From positions 12,501 to 33,546 of the forward strand of contig ADNK01002991.1 in NCBI GenBank assembly GCA_000320545.1: a stretch of 21,046 nucleotides of DNA, given 5' to 3'. The stretch comes from Bigelowiella natans CCMP2755. Lineage: Eukaryota > Cercozoa > Chlorarachniophyceae. The notes beneath the pieces were generated by a model. The model was not told the origin of the DNA, did no database searches, and saw only the letters and a list, made by a program, of their open reading frames with translations. Shown piece by piece: positions 8,856 to 19,021 of this stretch. Both the position numbers and the translations under genes were made by a program. The stretch's first letter is position 1. Each line of letters starts with the position of its first letter.

Positions 8856-10286
8856 CTAGCATGTCCCAAAGTTTCCCCCCATGAGCATCCACAGTTTTAC
8901 GATCAATTCCATCTTGATTTTCTTTTGGGCACCGCTCGATGCCCCTGGATTTTCTGCCGCAATCTTGATTTTCAGCGCTGGGCTTATGGACTTGACAAAC
9001 ATTTTGTAGTTGCCGGTTTGATAGTGCTTCCACAACTGTCCAACTTGCGTTTCGACGAGGACATTTAGCACAATATCCGACGACACCGTTGGGTTTTCGA
9101 CCTGCATCTGGATTGTTACAATTGGACTGAAGAGCTCCGAAAAGTCCCTCCACTCGAAGCCAGCATGACTACTGTGATTGCCGTCCTTCTTGTCAATCTT
9201 TAGGTGCTCCCCCGAAAGCACATCGTGGTCAACGTCGTCGCGCACGTCTGCGTGCTTGATTTCCGTTTTGGAGTGCCTATTTGCGTCTAAGGCGAATTCG
9301 GGCTCATCCAGATCAACCACTGTGTTCGGAACATGCACCTTCTTTATATTTCCGGCAGCCGTTTCGTGAGAGCTTTTTTCCTTTTCGCGTCTCCCTGGTG
9401 ACCTGTTCGGAGATGATCGCGATCTTGCTTTGCAGGCAGAGACGTTGGAATTACGGTTCTTAGTTGGAGATCCGCTGCTACGACGTGCTCTATGAGAAGA
9501 AGGCCTACTAACTGATATAGCTGACAATCTTCCCTGTGAAACGATCTTAGCGTGGGTGTATACTTCATCGTGAAGCTTCGCATCCGGGATCATCCCCATC
9601 TTATAGTAGATGGTGACATCTGCCATGATCTGTCCAAAACCCCTCCTAGAATTGATGAACTTCACCACTCCCTCTGAGTATGACTTCCCTTGGAGACGTT
9701 CTTGCCTTAACGCAACGATGTGCTCGGTGTACAGTTTACCGTGAGAATCAAGGTTGAATTCAACAAAGACTATCATGCCAGCTGTAAGCTTAAATTTAGC
9801 TGGGCGCACATCGACAGATTTGAGATCAAAACTTATGGGTATTTTGGCTTTGATAAAACCAAAATCCTTGGGAGGCTTGGACATCTGGAAAATATGCCCT
9901 TTTGTTTTGATGCAATGAGTATCCTTAGGATCTCTCCTCACTTCACAAGCTTTGTACTCAGTCTTCTTCTTTTTTTGGTAGTAATTGTGATAACGAGACT
10001 CCTCTTTTTTGGGGGTCTTAGACTCCTGTTGTATGTCTTGCTTCGGTTGGGAATTCTGGTCCTCATTTGAAAGAGATGTTCCGAATAGCCACTCTAAAAT
10101 CATTCTAGTTTGTAGTTCTTGATTTGTGTTTTGAAAGTTTTTCTCTGATTCTTTACTGGTTGTTGAGTTGTGAGTGATGCTGCTACAACCGGGCTGTCTG
10201 AAACTCGCTTGTTTTTTGCTATCTTTCTTTCCCTCCCCGATCCTTCTCAAAATAATGAGACCGAACCGCAAAGAAGAATTCCACAT
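8856..10286 (-). CDS. protein with two cold-shock-like domains and SR-rich segment
   Basis: This single open frame encodes 476 residues. Residues about 128-193 and 206-257 read as two cold-shock-type (OB-fold, nucleic-acid-binding) domains. The first carries an RNP1-like DFGFIKAK after a GHIF start; the second begins GVVKFINSRRGFGQI, very close to the family's VKWFN...KGFGFI signature. Residues about 258-305 are rich in Ser, Arg, Pro and Lys (for example RSSPNRSPGRREKEK), resembling an RS-type region. Residues 1-125 are Lys/Gln/Glu-rich and probably disordered. The C-terminal 100 residues match nothing I recognise. Family knowledge suggests RNA binding and post-transcriptional control; this is inference. 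It converges with the ankyrin gene and is divergent from the exostosin gene. No intron is needed, but one near either end cannot be excluded. Confidence 0.75.
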   Translation of the reverse strand: MWNSSLRFGLIILRRIGEGKKDSKKQASFRQPGCSSITHNSTTSKESEKNFQNTNQELQTRMILEWLFGTSLSNEDQNSQPKQDIQQESKTPKKEESRYHNYYQKKKKTEYKACEVRRDPKDTHCIKTKGHIFQMSKPPKDFGFIKAKIPISFDLKSVDVRPAKFKLTAGMIVFVEFNLDSHGKLYTEHIVALRQERLQGKSYSEGVVKFINSRRGFGQIMADVTIYYKMGMIPDAKLHDEVYTHAKIVSQGRLSAISVSRPSSHRARRSSGSPTKNRNSNVSACKARSRSSPNRSPGRREKEKSSHETAAGNIKKVHVPNTVVDLDEPEFALDANRHSKTEIKHADVRDDVDHDVLSGEHLKIDKKDGNHSSHAGFEWRDFSELFSPIVTIQMQVENPTVSSDIVLNVLVETQVGQLWKHYQTGNYKMFVKSISPALKIKIAAENPGASSGAQKKIKMELIVKLWMLMGGNFGTC

Positions 10287-10925
10287 GAAGACTTAACATT
10301 ACCCTTGTCGCATGCAATGTATTGCCTCGGCCTGACCAGTGAACGGGCGATGACGGTACGAGGAAATTTCTGCGAATTTTGCGTCAACTTTTCGTCCAAG
10401 CGAAGACCAGCCGCTATTTTTGGCGAAAACTCACTAAAATGAACAAACAGCGAGTACTGGAACAACGAGGAAAAGCCGGCACCTCTTGTTCCAATGCGAC
10501 AGGGGTTTCGGCGGGGTAAATCGCGGAGAGATGTCCTTGTTTTGCGACCCTGCGTCTTCGAGGAAGAACTTTTTTCGGATAAATTTATTTGACAACACAT
10601 GGAAAAAATGAATATTTTTTAGGTAAAATCGCCTTATCTTATGTACTAACTTTACTCTCTCAGCTGTGCGAGCATCGATTGTACCGGGGGGCGGTTCCTA
10701 CCCATGCTAACTTCATTTGCACATATGTCGCAGCTCGCTGATTTCGCACAGCTCGGAAATACCGACGGCACTTCTCCTTCCGAACAGTGATTCTTCCCAA
10801 GTCGCAAGGACGAAATTCCAGGCGATTTTATCGTACCAGACGCGAGTACGGGATGTCGTGTGCTCGGCGAGTGGAAGCGCGCGCCGCCGCACCGCCCGCA
10901 GCCATAATCCGCCGCCCCCGACGCG
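10287..10925. promoter_or_regulatory. divergent intergenic region between cold-shock and exostosin genes
   Basis: These 639 bases separate two start codons pointing away from each other, so both promoters must lie here unless a 5' untranslated intron extends one gene. The half next to the exostosin start is GC-rich and CpG-rich; the half next to the other gene is AT-rich. I see no definite TATA box. Confidence 0.5.
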
Positions 10926-12026
10926 ATGACGGCCCCTTGCATCGTAAAGTTGGCCTTCTTGGCTACGCTAACCCTCACGGCAGGGGTTCAAAATCATGGC
11001 TGGTACCGGACAAGGGAGGGGCGTGGAGAGAGCCTTCCGAAGATCCACGTTCTCGACGCTGCTCATGACTACGCCGGTGCGAAGACTCCTCTTCACATAG
11101 AAACCTTTAAGGAACTTCGCCGTCTTTCGGTGAGTGATGCAACGACGGCGGACTTTATTTTCGTCGACGTGGATACTCTAATGCAGAAATTCTGGCCTGT
11201 CTACCTGAAGACATCCGTAACCAAACATCATCCATCGATTCTCGACGACGATGATGATAAAGCGCATCTATGGAAAGAGCAGGTGTTCAAGGATACGGCC
11301 GAGAACTTCATCCAGGGGCATGGAAACTTTTCCGGAAAATTTGTGTACTTCTACGATATCAAGTATAAGGAGGGCGAAGAAGCGGACCCGGTGCGACGGG
11401 AGAGAGTGAGGGAACAGTTCGCAGAATTCTCCGTTTTCGTTGGAAACGACATCGTGAAGAACGATACACGGTCTGCAGTTGGTGTAAATATCCTTCCCCC
11501 CATCAACAAATATCTAGCTCGCACGACGAAGATGACTGAGCGTGGAGAAAGGGGTCTTTTAGCCACTTTCCGGGGAAGAGCATGCACAGACAAGGGTGTT
11601 CGAAAGCAGCTGTTCCATGACATGCCCGTATATGGGGAGAATGTTGATCTGGTCGACACCTTTCATGAAGATGGGCCTTTGGAGGATTTGATCGCATCCT
11701 ACAAAAACAGCTCCTTCGCTTTCGCCCCTCGCGGCACAAAACCCTACTCATTCCGCCCTGGAGAAGCTATGACCTTCGGCGCTATCCCTGTTATCATAGT
11801 GGACGATGTAGAACCAATTCGCCCTGGAAATTGGGAGGACTGGGCAGTAATCATCCCTGAGAAGGACACAAGGCAATCTATTGCTACGTTGCAGCACATA
11901 TCAGAAGCAAAGAGGAAAACGATGTTCCAAGCTGGGAGAGAGATGGCTCGCTGCGTCAATACGATTCCTGGGTACGTAAATTGCATGCTGAAAGCATTGC
12001 ATGAGATACAAGGCATCTCCACCTGA
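10926..12026 (+). CDS. exostosin-family (GT47-like) glycosyltransferase, intronless
   Basis: The 366-residue product begins with a hydrophobic leader (MTAPCIVKLAFLATLTLTAG), read as a signal peptide or anchor into the secretory pathway. The exostosin signature is clear in the C-terminal half. LLATFRGRACTDKGVRKQL lies at about 211-229. The core run at about 257-294 has SYKNSSFAFAPRG followed by YSFRPGEAMTFGAIPVII and an acidic DD. Members of GT47 transfer sugars in the Golgi to build heparan sulfate in animals or wall polysaccharides in plants and algae. The donor and acceptor here cannot be told from sequence. Three N-glycosylation sequons (NFS, NDT, NSS) fit a lumenal protein. The length is on the short side for the family and the N-terminal half is weakly conserved. 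The single exon contrasts with intron-rich neighbours. Confidence 0.92.
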   Translation: MTAPCIVKLAFLATLTLTAGVQNHGWYRTREGRGESLPKIHVLDAAHDYAGAKTPLHIETFKELRRLSVSDATTADFIFVDVDTLMQKFWPVYLKTSVTKHHPSILDDDDDKAHLWKEQVFKDTAENFIQGHGNFSGKFVYFYDIKYKEGEEADPVRRERVREQFAEFSVFVGNDIVKNDTRSAVGVNILPPINKYLARTTKMTERGERGLLATFRGRACTDKGVRKQLFHDMPVYGENVDLVDTFHEDGPLEDLIASYKNSSFAFAPRGTKPYSFRPGEAMTFGAIPVIIVDDVEPIRPGNWEDWAVIIPEKDTRQSIATLQHISEAKRKTMFQAGREMARCVNTIPGYVNCMLKALHEIQGIST

Positions 12027-12447
12027 ACCAACGTTCCTCGCTAGCAACGCAAGCTATACATTATATTAATATATAAATATATTGTATTACATTCTGTCTG
12101 TAGTCTAGAATATAGGCCTTGTGTATATGTGTTGAAATACGTCAAGCACGCTTTGCTTTAGTGGAAGATGTCACAAAATTAGCAAACATTTAGATACAGT
12201 ATAGGGCCACCACAGTACTATTGTTTTATTTTTTTCCACGTCTCTATAGCGATAGAACTTATTCCCTTTCAATGCAATGAGTTTGAAAGTTGTTTCGAAA
12301 TAGTAAAGCTTGCTTATAGAGCAATGGAGTGCGAGTATGATAGTGTGCTGCAGGTCGTCATTGCCGTAGCACACGTGTTGTGCACATTTCAAATGTTTGT
12401 TCCATGTGAGATATAGAGAAACACGGCATGGCCAATGGCGCGGCATC

Positions 12448-12540
12448 TGCTAGCATGATGTCCAACTAGCCAAGCTAGCAGGCTAGCAGGGTGGACACAT
12501 CTAGCCATGTAGTCCACATTGCTAGATTGTCGATCTAGTT
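12448..12540. repeat. CTAG-rich palindromic cluster
   Basis: Seven CTAG sites occur in about 93 bases, several extended to GCTAGC. A similar texture is seen at 8195-8230 and 8602-8652. Confidence 0.6.
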
Positions 12541-13084
12541 GTTATCCACTGCATGCACAAGTTTGCTGATGCGCGTGGTACCATTTGTCATCATTTGAAT
12601 CATGTGGGTCAGAATGAATTAGTTGATGAATTACAACAATGCATGAGCAGTACGTACACGCTGTCTAGCTGTGCCTACAAAAATCGAATCGAGCACATGT
12701 GCGTACACGTACGTACGTGCATATGCATGCAGCAGGCACATTAGGGTTGCTGCCTTGCGAAGCGCGGATATATCGTTAAAGATAAATTTCTTCAATCATT
12801 GCTCACCTGTAGCTTATCTCTAGATAATCAAATTTCAAAAATAACCCACATCGGCGTTAAAATTTAATGAGAAGTTACATGGGACGACATAGCTTGTCAT
12901 AATCGGTTAAACTATTTCCTGCTGCCATCGGAACACTTCCTATTAACTCTCTCTCGTCCCCGCAATGAATGCCAATTAGAGGACATTTACATTCCTGCCG
13001 ACTTTTTAGCCTAATGCATCATCACAACGCACGGTCAGCTGCATGACTCATCAACACGGTGATGCGCACTAAAAAAATTATCTC

Positions 13085-13088
<4 letters not shown>

Positions 13089-13119
<31 letters not shown>
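13089..13119. repeat. (CA)n microsatellite
   Basis: Uninterrupted CA dinucleotides just beyond the presumed 3' end of the LIL3 gene. Confidence 0.97.
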
Positions 13120-13122
<3 letters not shown>

Positions 13123-13181
13123 GCACAATTACACATTCGTCGTGATAGAACGCGCATGCATGTTCCAGCTTTCCCGTCGTC

Positions 13182-15048
13182 TCACGATCTCCCAGCTTTC
13201 ACGATGAAATATCTGGTGCTTATATATGCTACCTGATCAAGGAAACCCGCGAGCTGAGCTTTGACTTCATCTACGGCCGTCTTCTGATCCTGCGAAAGGT
13301 TTTCGTAGCTGAATTCGCGGTAGTAGAACACCCCGACAACGGTAGCTGCGACAGTCAATCGGCCCCAAAGACTGCGAGAAACATAGTCATAATGTGTTTT
13401 TTGGGGGGGGGGGAGAATTCATAAATCTGTTAATGCGATGTAAATAAAGTTGGAGGACACGTAGAGTGATAACTAGCGAGGAGGCGAAAGGTGTCGAAAC
13501 AGAAGGGAGGTGGAAAAGGGAAGGGGCGTGTCGTACGAGGTGTGCTGGTCATAGATGCCAATCTTAGTGAGCTGGTCAACTCCAAGAGCAGCCATGTATC
13601 CGATCATAGCAGCACGGCCTATTTTTTTGTAAATACCGATCATTATCAGGAGAAAGAACCCGTGGGTGAGGCGCTATTGTCTCCGTGCTCCTCTCAAACT
13701 GCTGGCATCTATTATTCTTCCCTACCGTTGAGCTTCTCAGCCTCAGGAAGGTGGAAGCGCTTCACCCAAGCCCACCATGGGATCTCAGCAGCGTTGAAAG
13801 TAACCTGTTGATAGGACATTGAGATGAGTATCGCTCGTTTTAGTTAATCGGTGGTAGGAGGGAGAATGATTAAGGGTGGTGAGAAAGAGAAGAGGAAAGG
13901 GGAGGGTGCTATTATATGTAAGTTTTTTTTTAAGTCGATTCAGATACCAAACATCAGTTCTGATGGATTGTGACGCGGGCGTCTATTACTAAACTCTGAA
14001 ATATTACATCCTCGCCGACGGGCGTTGGGAGCGCGTTATCGATAACAAGCTTTCTACGTGCAATCTCGGCGTCAATGATAGCGTCCCAGTCCACAACGCC
14101 ATCCACTTCGAACTGATCATTCAAAGATATATAGGTGAGAATGATGTCAACGATGCAGTACAAAATACAGCCCAAGAAAAAATTACAGGCAAGTTGTGTA
14201 AATATATATTCTCCCCTGCTCCCGGATAAAAATAGAGCGAGGAGATGAGTCTGCAGATATGTCTTGCTGACTTTCATATCCCTCAATCTACCCCTCTCAA
14301 AATCACCTTTGATTTGTCCCAAGTTCCCTCCTTCCATCTGTAGTCAACGAATTGACCATCCTGCAGCGACATCATAGGTCCAGTCTCCGCCCTCGAAATC
14401 TATCGTAGAGAAATGCATCTTAGCGCCTTCATTGGATTTATCCAACAAAGAGGAAAAGGCGGAAAATGGATGTATCATTGAAGAGTTGCAAAAAAATAGG
14501 AGTATTACCAAGTGAGCACGTCTATTGTTGCCACGCATCATCATTGGCATCCTTGTAGCTCCCATATTGACGCTCGAGCGCGTAGAAATTCCCCTTGCAA
14601 CCTGTATATGACAGACCGATTCATCTTTTATTCAGCATTATCAATCAGGGGTATTGTAAGAATCCAATAAATCCAGCCAAACCAACTTAATTTGCTGCTG
14701 GTCATATTCCTCCGTACATTTTGAGCTACCATTAAGAACTCCCCTCTCCCCTATCCCGTCATCTTAAGGCATAACCGAATAAAATGTGACACCCTGCATG
14801 CAATTGACATTTGGTGAGAGACCACAAACCTCACATTCATGCCTGTGGCCCCTACACACTCATAAAAGCTAATCCAAAGCTGTCGACGTAGCGTATCACG
14901 TAGACCGGTCGAACCCCTCCCAAAATTTCATGTGGCAAGACGGCACAGATAACGAAAATATTACATTGGAGCTAGGGAAGAAGTGGTATGCGGTGAAGGC
15001 AACATTGACGAGCAGACTGAGGCCCAATACGAGGTGGAGACGCCCCAT
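13182..15048 (-). CDS. LIL3: light-harvesting-like protein 3 (LIL3), 7 exons
   Basis: Minus-strand exons 15048-14965, 14601-14509, 14399-14307, 14112-14008, 13804-13726, 13618-13537 and 13371-13182 join in phase to 241 residues. The core is diagnostic of LIL3: [26 protein letters not shown], then [19 protein letters not shown] running into [18 protein letters not shown]. That first membrane helix carries the ExxxxNGR chlorophyll-binding motif of the LHC superfamily. A second helix ([17 protein letters not shown]) follows. In plants LIL3 sits in thylakoids and anchors geranylgeranyl reductase and protochlorophyllide reductase for chlorophyll and tocopherol synthesis. Exon 1 ([20 protein letters not shown]...) is signal-peptide-like and exon 2 is basic and transit-like; together they suggest a bipartite presequence. 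Exon 1 is the least certain part. Exon 3 could instead start at 14360. The C-terminus may differ if a donor after 13233 is used. Confidence 0.88.
13403..13413. repeat. poly-G run in LIL3 intron
   Basis: Eleven consecutive G, preceded by a T run, lie inside the last LIL3 intron. On the transcribed strand this reads as poly-C followed by poly-A, in the upstream part of a 165-base intron. Confidence 0.9.
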
Positions 15049-16455
15049 TGTTGGAATATACGGTATGTGTGGTACGAGAGGCTCAGTCAGCCAGCAAACA
15101 TTTACCTTCGAATTAAAAAAATATTCAAATGTCGGTAATTTTAGAAGTACGACATTTACAAATGTATGACTCAGTAAATATAAGAACGGCATTTTTTCTC
15201 TCCATCATGACGGGAACGTCTGGCAGTCGACGAGAGTGCGTGGTTAACTCGGTTTTCAAAGACAACAATCGACGAGACGAATCCCCGATTTCTTTAAAAT
15301 ATACAATAAATGCCCATAATCTAAACACTGCGACAAAAAGGAATAGACAGAAAAGCGGATGAGATGCCAACTCTTTGTTGTAATCTTAGTATGAAATACC
15401 TTTCTGCATGTTTCTGGCAGTACATAATTTGCCATAAGGGGTAAATTCTGGACGTTTCGAATATACGACAAGAGTACTTTGATGCCGCAAAATAAGAGAT
15501 TCTTCTCGGCGCGGAAACTCGGGTGATTTTTCATTCTGACACGGGCCGTTGGCCAGATTTTTCCACAAGAGGAGCAACCCGTGAGGAAGATATCTTTGGA
15601 GCTAAATTATCATAAAATCCACTGAAATTTTGCATCTGCGACATTCTGATATTGGATATTTAAAGAGGTAGTTGCCCTGTTCACAGCCTCACAAGAAGAT
15701 CGATTCGGTGATGTTCGGAAGCATCGGCTGATGCTTGATCTTCCACCTCATCTCTCTCCACATACTCTCATATCCACAACCCTTCATTTTCCCTGGCGGT
15801 CTTGTTCTTCAGAGAGGAGGGAGATGGGTTAGTACTTCTAACGATCCTTTCAGTTGCACTTGGATATCATTCATTCATCTGTAGCGCCTCAACAGACATC
15901 GACAGTGGCTTGTGATTGACTCACAACTGTGGGAAGAAAACATGATACTGCAAGTTTAGTAGGGGGCCTCCAATTACAGCCGCATGAATAGCATGGTTAT
16001 TCGATGTAGGTTATACTTGAATACTCAGAGGAATTTTGCTGCAAATTGACATATGTATGGGACGTATTTAAAAAAGAGAAAAAAGGTGTCGAACGAAATT
16101 GCTTGCTCGTTTAGTTTGAAAGTGCACAATTGACAGCTCCGTACTAATCGTACTATGTGTAGCATGCTGTTACCCATGTAGACGTCATAATCTACAATCA
16201 ACGTTGATCAATCGATTGTCGACAAGCTGCTTAACAAACTCAATGTTCAAAAATGTCCATCCACACATTCGCATGTTAATTTTTGTTGGCCACAAATCAA
16301 TGTCAGAGTGCACATTCAGTGTGACTAATACGCTGTGATCGGTTACCTCACAGCAATGATCCGATGCGTACAAAGTGCAAAGTGGGATGTCGTTTGTGCG
16401 TGTAGTGGTGTGCGTGTGTGCATGCATGCAGTGTGTGAGCGTGTGCGTGTTGTGC

Positions 16456-16517
<62 letters not shown>

Positions 16518-17093
16518 AAGACGGATGTAATTAATCTATATCAATTAAATTTGTTAAATGGTCGTGTGTTTGTGTGTGTGTGTTTGTTGCGTGTCTTCGT
16601 CGTGCTACATATACACAACAAACATAGTTCATGTAATTTCCATGCGAAATTTAATGAACGTTGCATCTATAATTAATATTCCCAGACAGCAATGCATGAT
16701 ACAGCCGTTGTGTCCAGGTACACATTGCTTTTGGTAGTGTCATTTCGGCGCAGTAGGAGTACGCGCAGGCAAGGCATCCTTGCTTGAATCCTTATATCCT
16801 TGTACAGAAGACAAAATTTTGCAGCGACATTGTCGAATACAGAACATGTGCATGTACTTAGCAGACACGTACTATTAGTTGCCGTGATGAGCTACCCATG
16901 CCTTCATCGTTCCAATTGTCATGCACGTACTGCTGGTACACACTGTATGCACGTACACACACATGCAAATGACAAACGGCTTAATTATGAATGCTGCGAT
17001 TTATTGTTCCAAAGGCACCACCACGGACGCTACTTGCGTTGCCTTTCATTTTAAACGTAACAAATGAACCACACATGGTCATATAGGATCTGA
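15049..17093. other. intergenic upstream of LIL3 and downstream of the first NHL gene
   Basis: About 2 kb with no recognisable family in any frame. Short open frames at 15130-15580 have no motif and may be chance or untranslated exon. The region holds a compound (TA)n(TG)n tract at 16459-16517 and a small perfect hairpin at 15719-15736 (7-base arms, 4-base loop). The LIL3 promoter should lie just above 15048. Confidence 0.45.
16459..16517. repeat. (TA)n(TG)n compound microsatellite
   Basis: An alternating TA tract to 16495 changes directly into TG dinucleotides. Confidence 0.97.
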
Positions 17094-18788
17094 TTACTTG
17101 CTGTCGTGCGTACTTTGGTTCATTGCTCTGAGACTTAGCATTGAAGGTATGCTGCCACATGATATCAGCATTTTCCCGGGTCCAAGGCACGAAATGAACC
17201 CCGGCGATTCCAATTCGACCTGAGGCTTGTCGTACATAGTCCTAGGAAACCCCCATCCCACCAAAGTCGTGACTTCTTGGTTTTCGAGTGAAAGGGAACG
17301 AATGGCGTTGTTGCCCGCGTCCACGATGAAAAGTGCATGCCTGGAAGAGTCGTACGTCATTGACACTGGGTATCGGAATCGTGCATTTTTCCCCCTTCCG
17401 TCGACGAAGCCCACGCTATGAGCCCCCGCCACAGTCTCCACCTTCCCGGAAAGTGTTATCCGTCGGACTGCCTGCGACACGACGATATCCTCCCAATCGA
17501 AACTCGTATCGAGGAAGTAAATGTCACCTGAACCATCGTCTACCTGAAGGGGGGAAAGAGGCTTGTTGAGCTCGGCCTGCCGCCCAATCTCCGAGTCCAA
17601 ATCCCCAGGCCGACGATTCCCCGCGATCCTTTCAACACTGAGGTCTGTTAGATTCACCCAACGCAAGCATGCGTTCTCCTGCTCGCCGAGCACCATCCCA
17701 TGGCGCGCCTTATCGTAGCATATCGAGATGGGGACGTTGAGCAGGGCGGCAGTGCCTTTCCCGTCTGCACACCCACCACCTTCACTCCCCTCCCAACGCC
17801 CGACGACTGTGGTAACTTCGCCTGTCTTTTGCGCAATTTTACGCACCACTTGGCTACCGGTGTCCACCACCCATATATCCCCGCTGGAGGGGTCAAGCGC
17901 CAGAGAGGAGAGCCTCCTAAACCGAACAGTTGTGCCCACGCCATCGAAGTAGCCCTCGAGCTCCGTCTCTGCGTAGTACCCTTCCGGGTTTTCCCGGTCG
18001 TATTCTGTGGGCTCTCGGCGAAGTCCTCCTGCGACCGTGGTCACGTTGCGAGTTGTGGGGTCGATTCTCCGAACGGCCTGGAAGCCGTTGTCGATGACGT
18101 AGAGCATGCCCGAGACGTCCTTATCGAAGAGGAAGAACCCGATCTCGTTGAACGACGCGTTGGTCCCTACCCCGTCCCGAACATCGGCATAGCCGCACAT
18201 GTCGCTGAACCAGGGTTGTATCCAGAAATCAGTGGTTACGTTCGGCTCCACGGCGCTCTCCTCCCGATCTTCGAGCCTCATCTCTGCGATGTCGGGCAAC
18301 ACTGAGCCAAGGCCGGTTACGTTGCTGCTTCTGAGCGACGACTCGAAGCTAGACATGTTTACCTGGAATCGGGAGTAATCTATGGGTTTCTGGGTTTTCT
18401 GGGCTTTGATATCTTCGATGAGCTCCTGCAACCTCTCGTTGGAGAAGTTTCGCATGCCGTCCCCACTCAGATACTCGGTGAACCTTCCCGCAGCATTCTT
18501 CGCATCGATGCCGCTCGAAGGCCTAAATGGGTATTCCCCTGTCCCCTGCGCCTTCATATAAGCATCCATATCGCGAGGTGGCGGCGCGAGGGGCATAGGG
18601 GAGCCAGAGCCTTCCTCGAAACCTGACGAGAGGCTTTCTGCTGCATTCTTCCAAGAGCACGATACGATCACAGCGAGAGCTAGGAGGTGGATAAGCAGGA
18701 TACCAGGGAATCTGCATTGACGTAGGAAAGATCTGTAATGTGTCGGGTGAGGGCTCGGCTGCATACGATGATAGCGCCCCCACCCCAT
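17094..18788 (-). CDS. NHL-repeat beta-propeller protein with N-terminal membrane anchor, intronless
   Basis: The 564-residue single exon has a basic N-terminus and a hydrophobic helix at about 28-44 (PGILLIHLLALAVIVSC), read as a signal anchor or uncleaved signal. Residues 50-190 form a low-complexity stalk with several NxS/T sequons. From about 195 on, NHL-type blades repeat a pattern of DGxGTxAxF, then a D..G..y..D hydrophobic strand, then a xVRRI..Tg.VtTvaG strand. Examples are GDIWVVDTGSQVVRKI at 303-318 and FIVDAGNNAIRSLSL at 487-501. At least five blades are visible, with TVAG, TVVG, RIAG, TVAG and TLVG ends. Such propellers bind protein or glycan partners outside the cell or in the lumen; the ligand is unknown. 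The gene is head to head with a related NHL gene, 233 bases away. Confidence 0.92.
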   Translation of the reverse strand: MGWGRYHRMQPSPHPTHYRSFLRQCRFPGILLIHLLALAVIVSCSWKNAAESLSSGFEEGSGSPMPLAPPPRDMDAYMKAQGTGEYPFRPSSGIDAKNAAGRFTEYLSGDGMRNFSNERLQELIEDIKAQKTQKPIDYSRFQVNMSSFESSLRSSNVTGLGSVLPDIAEMRLEDREESAVEPNVTTDFWIQPWFSDMCGYADVRDGVGTNASFNEIGFFLFDKDVSGMLYVIDNGFQAVRRIDPTTRNVTTVAGGLRREPTEYDRENPEGYYAETELEGYFDGVGTTVRFRRLSSLALDPSSGDIWVVDTGSQVVRKIAQKTGEVTTVVGRWEGSEGGGCADGKGTAALLNVPISICYDKARHGMVLGEQENACLRWVNLTDLSVERIAGNRRPGDLDSEIGRQAELNKPLSPLQVDDGSGDIYFLDTSFDWEDIVVSQAVRRITLSGKVETVAGAHSVGFVDGRGKNARFRYPVSMTYDSSRHALFIVDAGNNAIRSLSLENQEVTTLVGWGFPRTMYDKPQVELESPGFISCLGPGKMLISCGSIPSMLSLRAMNQSTHDSK

Positions 18789-19021
18789 TGCGGGCCGGCA
18801 GGAAGAGTTCTCGAAGATGTTATCCGTTCTCGGTGCCGACAGTTTTCAGCCAATGTTATTGCTTCCGATCGTGTCGCAGACAGGCAATTACAAGATGTTT
18901 TTACCTAATTATTACCATATTTCATTGTCGCAGTATGAGAATCGCAACTCCCGTACGAGTTGTCGTCGTGGAAAGAAATCCTAGAAATTTCACCGATCAG
19001 ATCCGATCGGCCCGGAAGAGC
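18789..19021. promoter_or_regulatory. bidirectional promoter region between two NHL genes
   Basis: Only 233 bases separate the start codons of two divergently transcribed NHL genes, or 146 bases if the plus-strand gene starts at the in-frame ATG at 18935. The interval includes an AT-rich core at about 18890-18930. Shared regulation is plausible but not shown. Confidence 0.55.

Larger units (their letters stand above)
12027..13181. other. intergenic between convergent exostosin and LIL3 genes
   Basis: AT-rich 3' flanking DNA (12060-12110) is followed by a cluster of seven CTAG tetranucleotides within 12448-12540, palindromic acgtacgt and gcatgc runs near 12700-12735, and a (CA)n tract at 13089-13119. 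No gene is recognised. Confidence 0.5.

Noticed and set aside
9720-10070. 116-codon hydrophobic plus-strand frame
   Set aside because: It is antisense to the Lys-rich region of the cold-shock gene; Lys codons read backwards give Phe and Leu, mimicking membrane helices.
15719-15736. Perfect hairpin (7-base arms, 4-base loop) considered as a regulatory RNA or terminator
   Set aside because: Hairpins this small are expected by chance in a 21-kb window, and no transcript or conserved context supports it.
16335-16676. Plus-strand frame with a Tyr-Ile and Val-Cys run
   Set aside because: It is the translated (TA)n(TG)n microsatellite.
17700-18305. 201-codon plus-strand open frame antisense to the first NHL gene
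   Set aside because: It is a shadow of the GC-rich coding strand. The opposite frame has clear NHL motifs and this one has none.
18740-19021. Start of the second NHL protein at the ATG at 18740
   Set aside because: It would overlap the 5' coding end of the divergent NHL gene, and the added residues are Cys/Arg-rich with no motif. The ATG at 19022 precedes a good hydrophobic leader; 18935 remains possible.
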